Of a stretch of 38,033 nucleotides of DNA, positions 8,162-16,466 are shown piece after piece. How positions within the stretch are numbered: the stretch's first letter is position 1; every line of letters starts with the position of its first letter. A program made the position numbers and the translations under genes. Source of the stretch: a virus; the IMG/VR virus record IMGVR_UViG_3300048016_000090, positions 1-38,033 of that record, one strand, 5' to 3'. The notes beneath the pieces were generated by a model, which ran no database searches, was not told the DNA's origin, and saw nothing but the letters and a program-made list of their open reading frames with translations.

Positions 8162-9117
8162 ACATCGCCCCAGCTACCAGTTAATGCACCTTTTGCGTAA
8201 TCTGTTACACGTTGTTCAAAAAAGTTAGAATGTGTTGCACCAAGTAATCCATCTACCCAAGGTAGGGGGTTTTGTTTTACTTTGTAGATACCTTTTAAAC
8301 CTAGTGCAATTAATCTACGGTCTGCAATATATCGAATATATTTTTTTACATCTTCTTTAGTTAAACCTTGCATTTCGTTTAAACCGAAGGCAAGGTCGAT
8401 AAACGCATCCTCAAGTACTACCATATGCTCCGCAATGGAGTAAAGTTCAGCTTTTAACTTATCATCCCATATTTGTTTATTTTCTTTAATAAACTCACGA
8501 AAAAGTCTTGTCATACTTTCAGTGTGTAGTGACTCATCAACTTGACTCCAAGCAATAATCTGACCCATTCCTTTCATTTTACCAAAACGTGTAAAATTCA
8601 AGAGCATCACAAACGAACTAAATAATTGCATTCCCTCTGTAAATGCACTAAAAACGGCGACTTGTTGTGCAATATTTTGCTTATCAGTTCCAATTGTAAA
8701 TGATTCAATATATTCGTGCTTATTTTTCATTTCCTCATACTGTAGAAACTCATTATAAGTTGTTTCCGGCATTCCAATTGTTTCAATTAAATGCGAATAT
8801 GCTGCAATATGGATAGCCTCTCTAGCTGCAAAACTACTCAACATCATACGAATCTCTGGAGCAGGAAATGTTGGTAAATAGTTTTTCACATAGGCTCCAG
8901 CTACATCAATATCACCTTGTGTGAAAAACCTAAAAATATGTGTTAAGAACTGCTTTTCAGATTCGGAGAGTTTATTTTTCCAGTCATTTAAATCCTCAAT
9001 CATTGGTACCTCTGTATGAAGCCAATGCATCTTTTCAGACATTAAGAATGCGTCATATGCCCAAGGATAGCTAAATGGTTTAAAGTAGTTTCGCTCGTCT
9101 GTTAATTTAAGTTTCAT
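8149..9117 (-). CDS. nrdB: Class I ribonucleotide reductase, beta (radical) subunit
   Basis: 322 residues. The helix AREAIHIAAYSHL has the E-x2-H-x3-Y spacing of metal ligands and radical tyrosine (Glu100, His103, Tyr107), and DESLHTESM provides the later Glu/His ligands. The acidic residues in TQGDIDVAGAY would supply the first carboxylate. It generates the tyrosyl radical used by the alpha subunit encoded just upstream (35-base gap). The C-terminus (GSWGDVWAE) is where the alpha-binding tail should be, and this is exactly where the HNH gene overlaps. Confidence 0.93.
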   Translation of the reverse strand: MKLKLTDERNYFKPFSYPWAYDAFLMSEKMHWLHTEVPMIEDLNDWKNKLSESEKQFLTHIFRFFTQGDIDVAGAYVKNYLPTFPAPEIRMMLSSFAAREAIHIAAYSHLIETIGMPETTYNEFLQYEEMKNKHEYIESFTIGTDKQNIAQQVAVFSAFTEGMQLFSSFVMLLNFTRFGKMKGMGQIIAWSQVDESLHTESMTRLFREFIKENKQIWDDKLKAELYSIAEHMVVLEDAFIDLAFGLNEMQGLTKEDVKKYIRYIADRRLIALGLKGIYKVKQNPLPWVDGLLGATHSNFFEQRVTDYAKGALTGSWGDVWAE

Positions 9118-9152
9118 AATTCTCCTTATATTAGGACTTCTCCTTTATATTA

Positions 9153-10943
9153 TCACCCTTCACAAGCTAGACAAGTATTATTATCTACAATATCTTGCAT
9201 TATAATCTCATCTTCAATACGCTTGCGTTCTATTTTTTGACCTGTTTTATCTGACTTGCGAAGTTTAGCACTGCGTACATAATACAAGGATTTTAAACCC
9301 TGTTTCCATGCTTGAAAATGCACAGCATGTAAATATTTAATATTAACATCCGGAGCAAAGAATAGATTTGTACTCATAGCTTGATCTACAAACTTTTGTC
9401 GGTCTGCTGCTTGTTCAATAACCCATCTTTGGTCTACTTCTGGAGCTGTTTTATATACTTGTTTTGTATAGTCATCCATCCATGTTAAGTGCTGCACCGA
9501 ACCATCATTTGAAATAATACTAGACCAAACCTCATTATACCAATTTTCATCCTTATTCTTGGACTCTTTTAAAATTAAACTATCAAGAAACTTATTTTTA
9601 TTTAAAAATGCACCAGATGTTGTGTCTTGTCGGTAAGCATTAGCTGCATAAAGTTCAGTACTTGGGCTAGTGTTACCCATGATGATACTACTGGAAGCAT
9701 TGGGAGCTATAGCCATAACATGACTACATCGCTTTAAGACACCAAAATCAGCAGCATCAGGGCAAGCCCCACGTTTAATTGCTAATTCTTCGTTTGCAGT
9801 GTCTAAACACTTTCTTATGTGTTTAAAAATACTAATGTTCAACCCTTTAGCAATTGCAGATTCAAAAGGAACACCATACTTCTGTAGGTACGCATGATAA
9901 CCAAGAGCACCAACACCAACACTTCGCTCTCGGTAGGCACTAAACTTTGCACGAGATACCTCATCTGGAGCGTTTTCAATAAAATATGTTATCACGTTAT
10001 CAAGCATCTCTAAAACATCAGGTAGAAACTTTTCATCAGTTTTCCAGTCGTCGTAGTACTCTAAATTTACAGAACTTAGACAACACACAGCAGTTCGTTC
10101 AGCGGACGTTACTAGTGAAATTTCACAGCATAAATTTGACCCGTTGTTCTTTAGACCAATTTTCTTTTGGTATTCGGGTACACCTTCGTTAGCTCTATCA
10201 ATGAACCAAATATACGGCTCACCTGTTTGCATACGTAATTCAAGTAATTTCATCCATAATGCTTTTGCTGAAACAACTTCTGTAACTTTTTTGTTATGAG
10301 GTTGAATAAGTTCCCAACTGTCGTCAGTGCTTGGGTCAATCATGCATTTCTCAATAAGACTCATGAATTTATCAGTTATATTAACCCCGTGATTCAAGTT
10401 TAGGGCTTTCATATTCTGATCTCCTGTTGGTTTTCTCATTTCAAGAAACTGAATAATGTCAGGGTGATCTATACTTAAATATGCTGAATAACTACCACGG
10501 CGAGTACGACCTTGTTTATAAGCTAAAGAGCAAACATCGTAGGTTTTTAGATGTGGCATTACTCCTACCGATTTTTCATCAGCGCCTCTAATCCCAACAT
10601 GAACACCAACACCACCTCCCATCATTGATAGCCAGTTTGTCTCAGATAGATTTTGCACCAAGCCTTGAGATGTATCTTCTAAGTAGTTCAAGAAGCAACT
10701 GATAGGCATTCCTTGTTTATTTTTACCAAAGGATAATATAGGAGTAGAGTAAGATAACCATTGCTTGCTTGAGTACTCGTACAAGCGTTGAGCGTGTTCT
10801 TGGTCTGTTGCAAACGCTTTAGATACATATGCGAATCTTTCCTGCGGAGAGGTTTCATTATCCATCATATATGAGTCCTTTAGTCGAATCTTACCTAGTT
10901 CGTCAAAAAGAGAATCCCTGCTTTTATTTAGAGTTATTTCCAT
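9153..10943 (-). CDS. nrdA: Class I ribonucleotide reductase, alpha (catalytic) subunit
   Basis: 596 residues, shorter than the ~760 of host NrdA because there is no N-terminal ATP-cone. Catalytic features are present: Cys83 (PISCFLNY), the NxCxE motif NLCCE (270-274), the second redox Cys in AVCCLSSVNL, the radical-transfer Tyr pair in SLYYVRS, and the C-terminal shuttle pair CLACEG (591-596). Reduces ribonucleotides to deoxyribonucleotides for phage DNA synthesis. Lack of the ATP-cone suggests no dATP activity inhibition through that domain. Confidence 0.95.
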   Translation of the reverse strand: MEITLNKSRDSLFDELGKIRLKDSYMMDNETSPQERFAYVSKAFATDQEHAQRLYEYSSKQWLSYSTPILSFGKNKQGMPISCFLNYLEDTSQGLVQNLSETNWLSMMGGGVGVHVGIRGADEKSVGVMPHLKTYDVCSLAYKQGRTRRGSYSAYLSIDHPDIIQFLEMRKPTGDQNMKALNLNHGVNITDKFMSLIEKCMIDPSTDDSWELIQPHNKKVTEVVSAKALWMKLLELRMQTGEPYIWFIDRANEGVPEYQKKIGLKNNGSNLCCEISLVTSAERTAVCCLSSVNLEYYDDWKTDEKFLPDVLEMLDNVITYFIENAPDEVSRAKFSAYRERSVGVGALGYHAYLQKYGVPFESAIAKGLNISIFKHIRKCLDTANEELAIKRGACPDAADFGVLKRCSHVMAIAPNASSSIIMGNTSPSTELYAANAYRQDTTSGAFLNKNKFLDSLILKESKNKDENWYNEVWSSIISNDGSVQHLTWMDDYTKQVYKTAPEVDQRWVIEQAADRQKFVDQAMSTNLFFAPDVNIKYLHAVHFQAWKQGLKSLYYVRSAKLRKSDKTGQKIERKRIEDEIIMQDIVDNNTCLACEG

Positions 10944-10963
10944 TTCTATCCTTTAAAGTTATC

Positions 10964-11446
10964 TTATTTAATCCAAACTGATTCGTCAACTACTGTATGA
11001 ATATCTCGTTCATTTAAGTAGTCCTGTGTATCTTGTGTTTCACCGCGCTCTCGGTACAAGTCCTCTAGTATCTTACTACCCGAATACTTGTCGATTGCTT
11101 CTTTGCTTGCATACCCTGAGTTAATCCAATCCAAATCAATGCGCTCACTCCCTACCCAACGTGAGCAAGTTACAACTTGATTTACTTTATTCCTGTGCTG
11201 TAGAGCATCTTGACGTTTGTATTCTTGAGTTACATCCATACCAAATTTAAACAAAACATCCTTGAATCCCTCTGGGTGTTCTGTCTCATAACTAGATGTG
11301 TACTCAGGCATAATCATAGCAATCTCTGACTCCGATACAATACAACAAGCAACAATCATACTAGCTCGTTTTGTTTTATGTTGGTTAATCCTAGATAGTG
11401 TAATTGTTTCATCTTTATCATCTTTATCATCTTTATTATTTTGCAT
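10964..11446 (-). CDS. Hypothetical protein upstream of ribonucleotide reductase
   Basis: 160 residues, soluble, with a charged N-terminus made by a short DNA repeat (gat-gat-aaa, giving DDKDDKDD). Contains a Cys pair (VACCIVSE) and a mixed alpha/beta pattern; no family recognised. First gene after the promoter at 11476-11504 and 20 bases before nrdA, so probably co-transcribed with it. Confidence 0.6.
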   Translation of the reverse strand: MQNNKDDKDDKDETITLSRINQHKTKRASMIVACCIVSESEIAMIMPEYTSSYETEHPEGFKDVLFKFGMDVTQEYKRQDALQHRNKVNQVVTCSRWVGSERIDLDWINSGYASKEAIDKYSGSKILEDLYRERGETQDTQDYLNERDIHTVVDESVWIK

Positions 11447-11475
11447 TTATTTTCCTTTATTTAAGCGGAGTAAGT

Positions 11476-11504
11476 ATTATACCACTGAGAACTAGCTAAG
11501 TAAA
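11476..11504 (-). promoter_or_regulatory. Sigma70-like promoter driving the ribonucleotide reductase block
   Basis: Read on the minus strand: TTTACT (11504-11499), 17-base spacer, then TGG-TATAAT (-10 at 11481-11476) with an extended TGn. It lies in the only sizeable gap (86 bases) between this gene block and the upstream one. Confidence 0.65.
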
Positions 11505-11532
11505 GGTAAAAGTACCTAGCTATTCTTTTGAG

Positions 11533-11766
11533 TTACTTGAACATATCTGGAGTAATTTGCTGCCCTTTGTGGATATAAAAATCCTTTACGTTGTATGTAT
11601 TCTTTTGGTGAACTTCATGTGTCGACTGTACTTCTTCTGTCGGCTGCAAGAAGAACTCATCTTCAACAACATCATCCACCTTAGCATTGAATATCACATA
11701 AATAATAGATAGCAAGTAAACCAACATAACCCCTGAGCACAGAGCAAAAAACATCATTTCAATCAT
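11533..11766 (-). CDS. Small single-pass membrane protein
   Basis: 77 residues: hydrophobic N-terminal segment (ALCSGVMLVYLLSIIYVIF, about 8-26) and an acidic, polar C-terminus. Start codon shares a base with the upstream stop (TAATG), so translation is coupled to the pyrophosphatase gene. Function unknown. Confidence 0.6.
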   Translation of the reverse strand: MIEMMFFALCSGVMLVYLLSIIYVIFNAKVDDVVEDEFFLQPTEEVQSTHEVHQKNTYNVKDFYIHKGQQITPDMFK

Positions 11767-12344
11767 TACTTACCCTCCTTTTCAATCTTATCCTGAAGCA
11801 TAAACATTAGAGAAGCGATAGCACAAGCTAAGTGATAGCAGTTAGTACCTTTACTATCACCATCATCCAAATCAATATCCAAGCCTCGCTTATCAGCCCA
11901 TATATGGCGCTGTGCTGCTGCGAAGTATCGGTGCTGTAGGTCAGGTACTTTACGCCAGTTTTCTTCGTTGATTGGCTCGTTATATTTTTTCGCTCCGGCT
12001 GTGAGTACCTTAACAACCTCTTCCAGTGCATCAGCAGGAATTAGATTATACATTGGCTTACCGCTATCGTACTTCGTACCAGCTTTGGGTATCTTTGCAA
12101 GTAAAGCACCTACTTCATCTTCTTGTTTTGTAATATCTAACTTATTCATAATTTTAACTTCCTTCCATATGTGGTCACTAAAGCTGTTACAAAGTAAATA
12201 ACCCTCTTTATCTTCAATACATCCACCATCAATATCAAGCATAGCACATTGACTGCATTGCGTAAGTACTTTGCTAGACATTTCAGCCAAGGTATATTTC
12301 TTACCGTTAACGTACTCAGCAATTTCCTCTACACCTTTAATCAT
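11766..12344 (-). CDS. dATP/dGTP diphosphohydrolase-like protein (MazZ-related fold)
   Basis: 192 residues. The C-terminal part carries GTKYDSGKPMYNLIP, ALEEVVKVLTAGAKKY, NWRKV and AAQRHIWA..CYHLACAIASLMFML, the pattern of the dATP/dGTP diphosphohydrolase family (Pfam DUF5664 group), which hydrolyses dNTPs to monophosphates. The first ~65 residues form a separate Cys-containing segment (CSQCAM..CIED..LCNSF) not usual for the family. ATG at 12344 follows AAGGAGGTG and overlaps the previous stop (TGATG). In diaminopurine phages this enzyme pairs with PurZ, but no PurZ is visible here. Confidence 0.8.
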   Translation of the reverse strand: MIKGVEEIAEYVNGKKYTLAEMSSKVLTQCSQCAMLDIDGGCIEDKEGYLLCNSFSDHIWKEVKIMNKLDITKQEDEVGALLAKIPKAGTKYDSGKPMYNLIPADALEEVVKVLTAGAKKYNEPINEENWRKVPDLQHRYFAAAQRHIWADKRGLDIDLDDGDSKGTNCYHLACAIASLMFMLQDKIEKEGK

Positions 12345-12877
12345 CAATCACCTCCTTCTGGAATATACAAATAAGCAGGTACATGCTTTGTTAGGTCGTT
12401 ACTAACGAAACTAAATGGTTTCTTTACTTTGTTATTAATATCCTTAAAAGCATAAAATCCGTATTCAGCATTGAGTTCTGTTGTAATACCATCTTCACTG
12501 TACTTACCAATTGTACTGATAATTTCCTCTGAATCATCCTTTGCTACAAATTTAGTTAAGTTGTTATTTGCTGTATCTAGTAAAGCATCTTTAGTATTGA
12601 AGCCTAAGCTATCAAGCATCATACCTAGTCCAGCCCAAGTTACAGCAATATCCGTATAACCATCCAATAAACCAACGTAGTTCTTAGCATTTAAGTCTCG
12701 GATGGTTTCGTTTAGTTCTTCGCTGATAAGAGCTAGCTGTTGCTTTAGATCAAGGAGTGTAGCTTTATTATCCTTACCTGCTAGCTTATTGAATAAGTTA
12801 CAGGATTGAATAAATGACTCATACTTCGTAATCTGTACTTCTTCTTGAGGTAGTTGTGGTTGCTTCTGTTGTTGCAT
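12344..12877 (-). CDS. MazG-like nucleotide pyrophosphohydrolase
   Basis: 177 residues. The helices LISEELNETIRDL and LLDGYTDIAVTWAGLG provide the ExxE...(E/D)xxD metal-binding arrangement of the all-alpha NTP pyrophosphatase (MazG/HisE) superfamily, about residues 50-90. The C-terminal third (ELNAEYGFYAFKD) is extra. Likely removes specific NTPs/dNTPs or lowers alarmone signals; substrate unknown. Directly coupled to the dATP/dGTP diphosphohydrolase gene. Confidence 0.75.
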   Translation of the reverse strand: MQQQKQPQLPQEEVQITKYESFIQSCNLFNKLAGKDNKATLLDLKQQLALISEELNETIRDLNAKNYVGLLDGYTDIAVTWAGLGMMLDSLGFNTKDALLDTANNNLTKFVAKDDSEEIISTIGKYSEDGITTELNAEYGFYAFKDINNKVKKPFSFVSNDLTKHVPAYLYIPEGGD

Positions 12878-12901
12878 TGGTATCTCCTTTTCGTTTATTA
12901 A

Positions 12902-12936
12902 ACCAAAGAAAACCCCAGAAGGAATGACCTCTGGGG
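12902..12936 (-). terminator. Rho-independent terminator after the second endonuclease gene
   Basis: On the minus strand CCCCAGA (12936-12930) pairs with TCTGGGG (12919-12913), followed by TTTTCTTTGG. It separates the HNH/exonuclease transcription unit from the MazG-like gene. Confidence 0.75.
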
Positions 12937-12965
12937 AATATCTATCTAATTGTATTGGTGTAGTG

Positions 12966-13748
12966 CTATTGTACTTTACTTTTTATCTGTTTAATGCGTT
13001 CTGCTGCATTAAAGTTTAATAAATTAAATTCAACCTCTTGAGGTAACTTTAATCCCATTTTGATGTATGAATCCTTGATATACTTGTCTTTAGCTTTTGC
13101 ATATAAGTGTAAGCCTTCTTCCTCTGTAGAGACTTTACCTATATAATTTGGCTCATTAGTTATAGTTCTGGCAGTTCTTACTTGATATGTATTACGTCTT
13201 TTATCAAAATATACTTTACAACTTAGTTGTATTGCAATATTAAGTTCATAAGGAAGTACACAACAAGTCCTATCGGAATAAATATCTGATGAGCTACCAA
13301 GTAAGTCCTTATCTAGGCAAAGAATACTAGAACAACCATTAAGTGAAAGTATATTATCATTCCACCACTTATAGAAATTTTGATAATTAAACCAATCAGG
13401 GTGAACTTCTATATTATTTATTCTATAGCAGTGTACGGATTTTATACCCCTTTCAGATTGAGGTATTCCGTAGCATCTACTGAGCATCCCATGCCATTTT
13501 ACATATTCTTCAGTTTTTACACCTTTTATACTTATTGGTGCTCCTACTCCATGATAACCTCTACCACATGTTACCTTCCTAAATGGATTATATGTATCAC
13601 CTTTATGTATATTAGTTATTGTTGTTTTAATTACAAAGTCCGGTGCATCTTCATAAATAATATCAACATTACTATATTTGTTATAGCCTACAATAGTAAA
13701 TACCTCATTATATTTACTTATACATATATCTCCTATTTTTGGAGTCAT
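12966..13748 (-). CDS. Putative HNH-type homing endonuclease with AP2-like C-terminus
   Basis: 260 residues. The middle has WHGMLSRCY, a Cys/His-poor HPDWFNYQNFYKWW segment and LDKDLLGSSSDIYSDRTCCVLP, a pattern seen in a common phage family annotated as HNH or homing endonucleases; the C-terminal YIGKVSTEEEGLHLYAKAKDKYIK resembles an AP2-like DNA-binding repeat. It overlaps the exonuclease gene by 4 bases and has its own terminator, as expected of a mobile insert. More AT-rich than its neighbours. Catalytic residues are less clear than in the other HNH gene. Confidence 0.7.
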   Translation of the reverse strand: MTPKIGDICISKYNEVFTIVGYNKYSNVDIIYEDAPDFVIKTTITNIHKGDTYNPFRKVTCGRGYHGVGAPISIKGVKTEEYVKWHGMLSRCYGIPQSERGIKSVHCYRINNIEVHPDWFNYQNFYKWWNDNILSLNGCSSILCLDKDLLGSSSDIYSDRTCCVLPYELNIAIQLSCKVYFDKRRNTYQVRTARTITNEPNYIGKVSTEEEGLHLYAKAKDKYIKDSYIKMGLKLPQEVEFNLLNFNAAERIKQIKSKVQ

Positions 13749-14737
13749 ACAAGTAGACTTTCTCTTTTAGTTTTTGATAACTTATTTAATTTACCTCGGT
13801 GTAGCGCACCGCAGTCATTACAAATATACTCATCGAATAATGATGAAGATGTTGATACAGTCCTACCAGTCTTTGAAATATCATCAGAACCACATGTTCG
13901 GCATCGCTGCTTTGAATCAGAATGATAGATTGCTGAATTAAAGTCACTACCTGATTTACCTGTATGTTTTAGCTTATCCCAGATAGCTTCTAGGACTACA
14001 ACATCTTGTTTGCAGTATTCAACCATAGTTCTCATAGAGGATACATCACCAGCTTGAACATTTACCCAAAGAGATATACCAGAATGGTCCATTTTTAATG
14101 GAAGATTAAAATAAGCAGCAATACTTCCTAACTTGTTACTGGGCAGACGAAGTGCTCGTTTTGCTAACTCTAAAGTATCTAGTACTTTTACTAGAGGTAA
14201 TGCAGGCATATCCCAATAAGCTGAACGAGCTTGTAGCACTCTGTGGTCATAACCTTTGGAATTATGACATAAAACGGCATCGGACTCACTATACAACTCA
14301 TAAAGTTTCTCAACTATACGGGAATCATTCCCTACTTCAATTTCACCGGGGGTAAGATGGATTGATTCAACAGAGGATGAGCCTAACTTTTTCCAAGATG
14401 CACATAAGATATATCCACCTTTTTTAACTACTGACTCTTGTGACATGTTTATCTTAAAGCGACCAAAGAATAATCCAATATCACCTGCCACTTCTAGGTC
14501 ATACAGTAATACCTTAGCACCTTCTTTAAGGACAGGTATCTGTTTTTCCTTTACCTTTGCTTTACTATCCGAGCGACCATTCAGGAAGTTATTGACTGTT
14601 GTTTTACTAACTCCAACCAGTGCCGCAACATATCGACTTGCAAAACCCTCTGCTTTAAGCTGCTTAATTAAAGCAATCTGACCTTCAGTTAAACCTTTAG
14701 AGGTCTTAGAAACTGCGCTTAGTTTATCTTTATTCAT
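13745..14737 (-). CDS. DnaQ/RNase H-like 3'-5' exonuclease with N-terminal HTH and C-terminal zinc ribbon
   Basis: 330 residues. N-terminus: a helix-turn-helix (ASRYVAALVGVSKTTVNNFL, residues 33-52). Middle: exonuclease motifs LLYDLE (Exo I), LCHNSKGYDHRVL (Exo II) and EYCKQDVVVLEAIW (Exo III). C-terminus: CRTCGSD...YICNDCGALH, a four-Cys zinc ribbon. Similar three-part proteins occur in tailed phages near replication genes; proposed as DNA-binding exonuclease, exact role unknown. Confidence 0.8.
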   Translation of the reverse strand: MNKDKLSAVSKTSKGLTEGQIALIKQLKAEGFASRYVAALVGVSKTTVNNFLNGRSDSKAKVKEKQIPVLKEGAKVLLYDLEVAGDIGLFFGRFKINMSQESVVKKGGYILCASWKKLGSSSVESIHLTPGEIEVGNDSRIVEKLYELYSESDAVLCHNSKGYDHRVLQARSAYWDMPALPLVKVLDTLELAKRALRLPSNKLGSIAAYFNLPLKMDHSGISLWVNVQAGDVSSMRTMVEYCKQDVVVLEAIWDKLKHTGKSGSDFNSAIYHSDSKQRCRTCGSDDISKTGRTVSTSSSLFDEYICNDCGALHRGKLNKLSKTKRESLLV

Positions 14738-14761
14738 TTATTATTTAATCCTTTACTTTGG

Positions 14762-15277
14762 TTAATTCAAGCTAGATACTTCTAACAGCATGTCGCGTAT
14801 TGTATCATATCCTAGTGTTCTATTTAGGGTTAGTACCTTAAATAACTTAAGTCTATCAGCACCATTAGAACCTTCAGTGCTACCTAGATTTAGCAGTACT
14901 TTATTCTGTTGACTAGCTGTTAGCTTCTTGAAGTCAATCTGTACTCGTTTCATCCAGTCCTTATGGTAGGGGTTACTTGAGTAATCAACTTCGTAATAAT
15001 CAGCTAAGTTCCGCAGGATAGTAGGAAGTGGTACGTCAGTTGACCACTGCAAACAGCGCTTATAAGCATTATATACCAAACCCTCGAATGTATTACTATT
15101 GCGGTGTAGTGCTGCTCTGCAATGCTGTGCAAAATGGTCGTGATCGAGTGCAGTAGAAGCCCCATCGGTGATTCTTTGTTTAGTTATGGGGTCAATATAC
15201 CTCTGCTGCTCTAGAAGGCGCTTACGCACCCGTTTAACGTCATCTGTTGTGTATAGGCTATGTACTTTAACTGCCAT
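14762..15277 (-). CDS. Endonuclease VII-like (HNH) nuclease
   Basis: 171 residues. ALDHDHFAQHCRAALHRNSN plus FEGLVYNAYKR matches the core of phage recombination endonuclease VII-like proteins (DHDH, R-x-LH, FxG-xVYNA), which resolve branched DNA during replication and packaging. The N-terminal zinc-binding Cys pairs of T4 endonuclease VII are absent, so zinc structure may differ. The rest (about 75-171) is helical. Stop of the upstream gene lies 2 bases before its start. Confidence 0.72.
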   Translation of the reverse strand: MAVKVHSLYTTDDVKRVRKRLLEQQRYIDPITKQRITDGASTALDHDHFAQHCRAALHRNSNTFEGLVYNAYKRCLQWSTDVPLPTILRNLADYYEVDYSSNPYHKDWMKRVQIDFKKLTASQQNKVLLNLGSTEGSNGADRLKLFKVLTLNRTLGYDTIRDMLLEVSSLN

Positions 15278-15279
15278 AC

Positions 15280-15498
15280 TTAATTCATGTATTTATCTAA
15301 GCCTTTTAGCTCAAATAACTCAATTTCTAAATCAGAGATATACCTAGCAGCTTCGTGTAGTAACTGACAAGTACCCTTATCACCATGCATTGATTGCCAC
15401 TGTGCTGCACTTACCAACCTGTAGTACATATCGTAATTAGCAGGTAATTCTATTGGCTTATCTGATAGAGCCTCGGTTATCATTGTAATTGTTGTCAT
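15280..15498 (-). CDS. Small hypothetical protein between exonuclease and endonuclease VII-like genes
   Basis: 72 residues, helical (LLHEAARYISDLEIELFELKG). Overlaps the end of the FEN-like exonuclease gene by 4 bases (ATGA). No family recognised; position suggests an accessory of DNA processing. Confidence 0.6.
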   Translation of the reverse strand: MTTITMITEALSDKPIELPANYDMYYRLVSAAQWQSMHGDKGTCQLLHEAARYISDLEIELFELKGLDKYMN

Positions 15499-16466
15499 AA
15501 TTCGACTCCGTGTTGTTTGCAGAAGTTAGCTGCGTTAAGTTTATCGTGCTCGTACTGCATCATCCTAGCACATGAGAAGTACATCTGGAATATAGCTCTG
15601 TAATCCTTTGTTTGCTTCTTACCTGTCCAGTCAGTATATGTTACTTCATTTGGATACCACTTCTTATATTGGTCAACAACAAGCTGAAGTGCCTCTTGTT
15701 TTGTAGTAGTATCCTTCAGTAGATTATATGCGGATTTATCACCGTACTTAACTCCTGCTATTTCTGCTGGATTAAAACTATCAGTCTTATCCCCAAGTAC
15801 TTGCTGAAACATCAGCCAAAGAAATCCCCTACCTATTATCTTCTTACCTGTATCAGTCAAATAACCAAAATCAGGTATTAACTCTAATTTAGGTACTTCT
15901 TCTGTGTAGTTATAAAGTGATAATCCACTAGAACTCCAAGAGTCCTTATCTATACCAGCAATAATAACTTGGTATCCTTTACTTAAGTACTCGTACCCCT
16001 TAATAATCAAATCATCGTCAGCTTCTCTATCCTTAGCTATAAGTGATGGGTGACTTTTCCAGAGATACTTCTTGCACTCCTTTAGATGAACTGGACGTAG
16101 TGTTTCACTTCTACCTCCTTTGTACTTACTAGGTAAGGGAAGATTATCTCTAAAGTTTGATTTACCAGATATACACACAAGGTACTCATCAGCAAAGAGG
16201 TCTGCGTTAATTCTTTCAATCTGATTCTTGATAATAGAACAAGCTGTAGCTATTGGCTCTGGATTCTGTTGGTCAATTATTGTGTAATCATCCTTATCTA
16301 TGGTTAGGTTCTTTTCCTTGCATAAGTCATAGAACTCTGTCTTGTTCTTGAACTCTTTAGTTCTTTTTGTTTTATTATGCTTGACTAAAACAGACCGACC
16401 ATCTATAGCTGCACTTGCTCTGTACGCTAGAATATCACCATCATATAGTATTACTACTTTACTCAT
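15495..16466 (-). CDS. 5'-3' exonuclease (T7 gp6 / FEN-like)
   Basis: 323 residues from ATG 16466, which follows GAGAGGTG; a GTG two codons upstream lies within that ribosome binding site. Metal-binding acidic motifs of the PIN/FEN fold are visible: LYDGDILAYRA at the N-terminus, KDREADDDLI and IAGIDKDSW in the middle, and LGDKTDSF as the helix-hairpin metal site. Like T7 gp6 it would remove RNA primers and degrade host DNA. Overlaps the macro-domain gene by 8 bases. Confidence 0.85.
   Translation of the reverse strand: MSKVVILYDGDILAYRASAAIDGRSVLVKHNKTKRTKEFKNKTEFYDLCKEKNLTIDKDDYTIIDQQNPEPIATACSIIKNQIERINADLFADEYLVCISGKSNFRDNLPLPSKYKGGRSETLRPVHLKECKKYLWKSHPSLIAKDREADDDLIIKGYEYLSKGYQVIIAGIDKDSWSSSGLSLYNYTEEVPKLELIPDFGYLTDTGKKIIGRGFLWLMFQQVLGDKTDSFNPAEIAGVKYGDKSAYNLLKDTTTKQEALQLVVDQYKKWYPNEVTYTDWTGKKQTKDYRAIFQMYFSCARMMQYEHDKLNAANFCKQHGVEL

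Noticed and set aside
11766-12344. Evidence for a diaminopurine (Z) genome
   Set aside because: Only the MazZ-like protein is present; no PurZ homologue or family A DpoZ is seen in the window, and the polymerase is family B.
13380-13925. 181-codon plus-strand open frame
   Set aside because: It is antisense to the endonuclease and exonuclease genes, has Tyr/Cys/Ile-rich improbable composition and no ribosome binding site.
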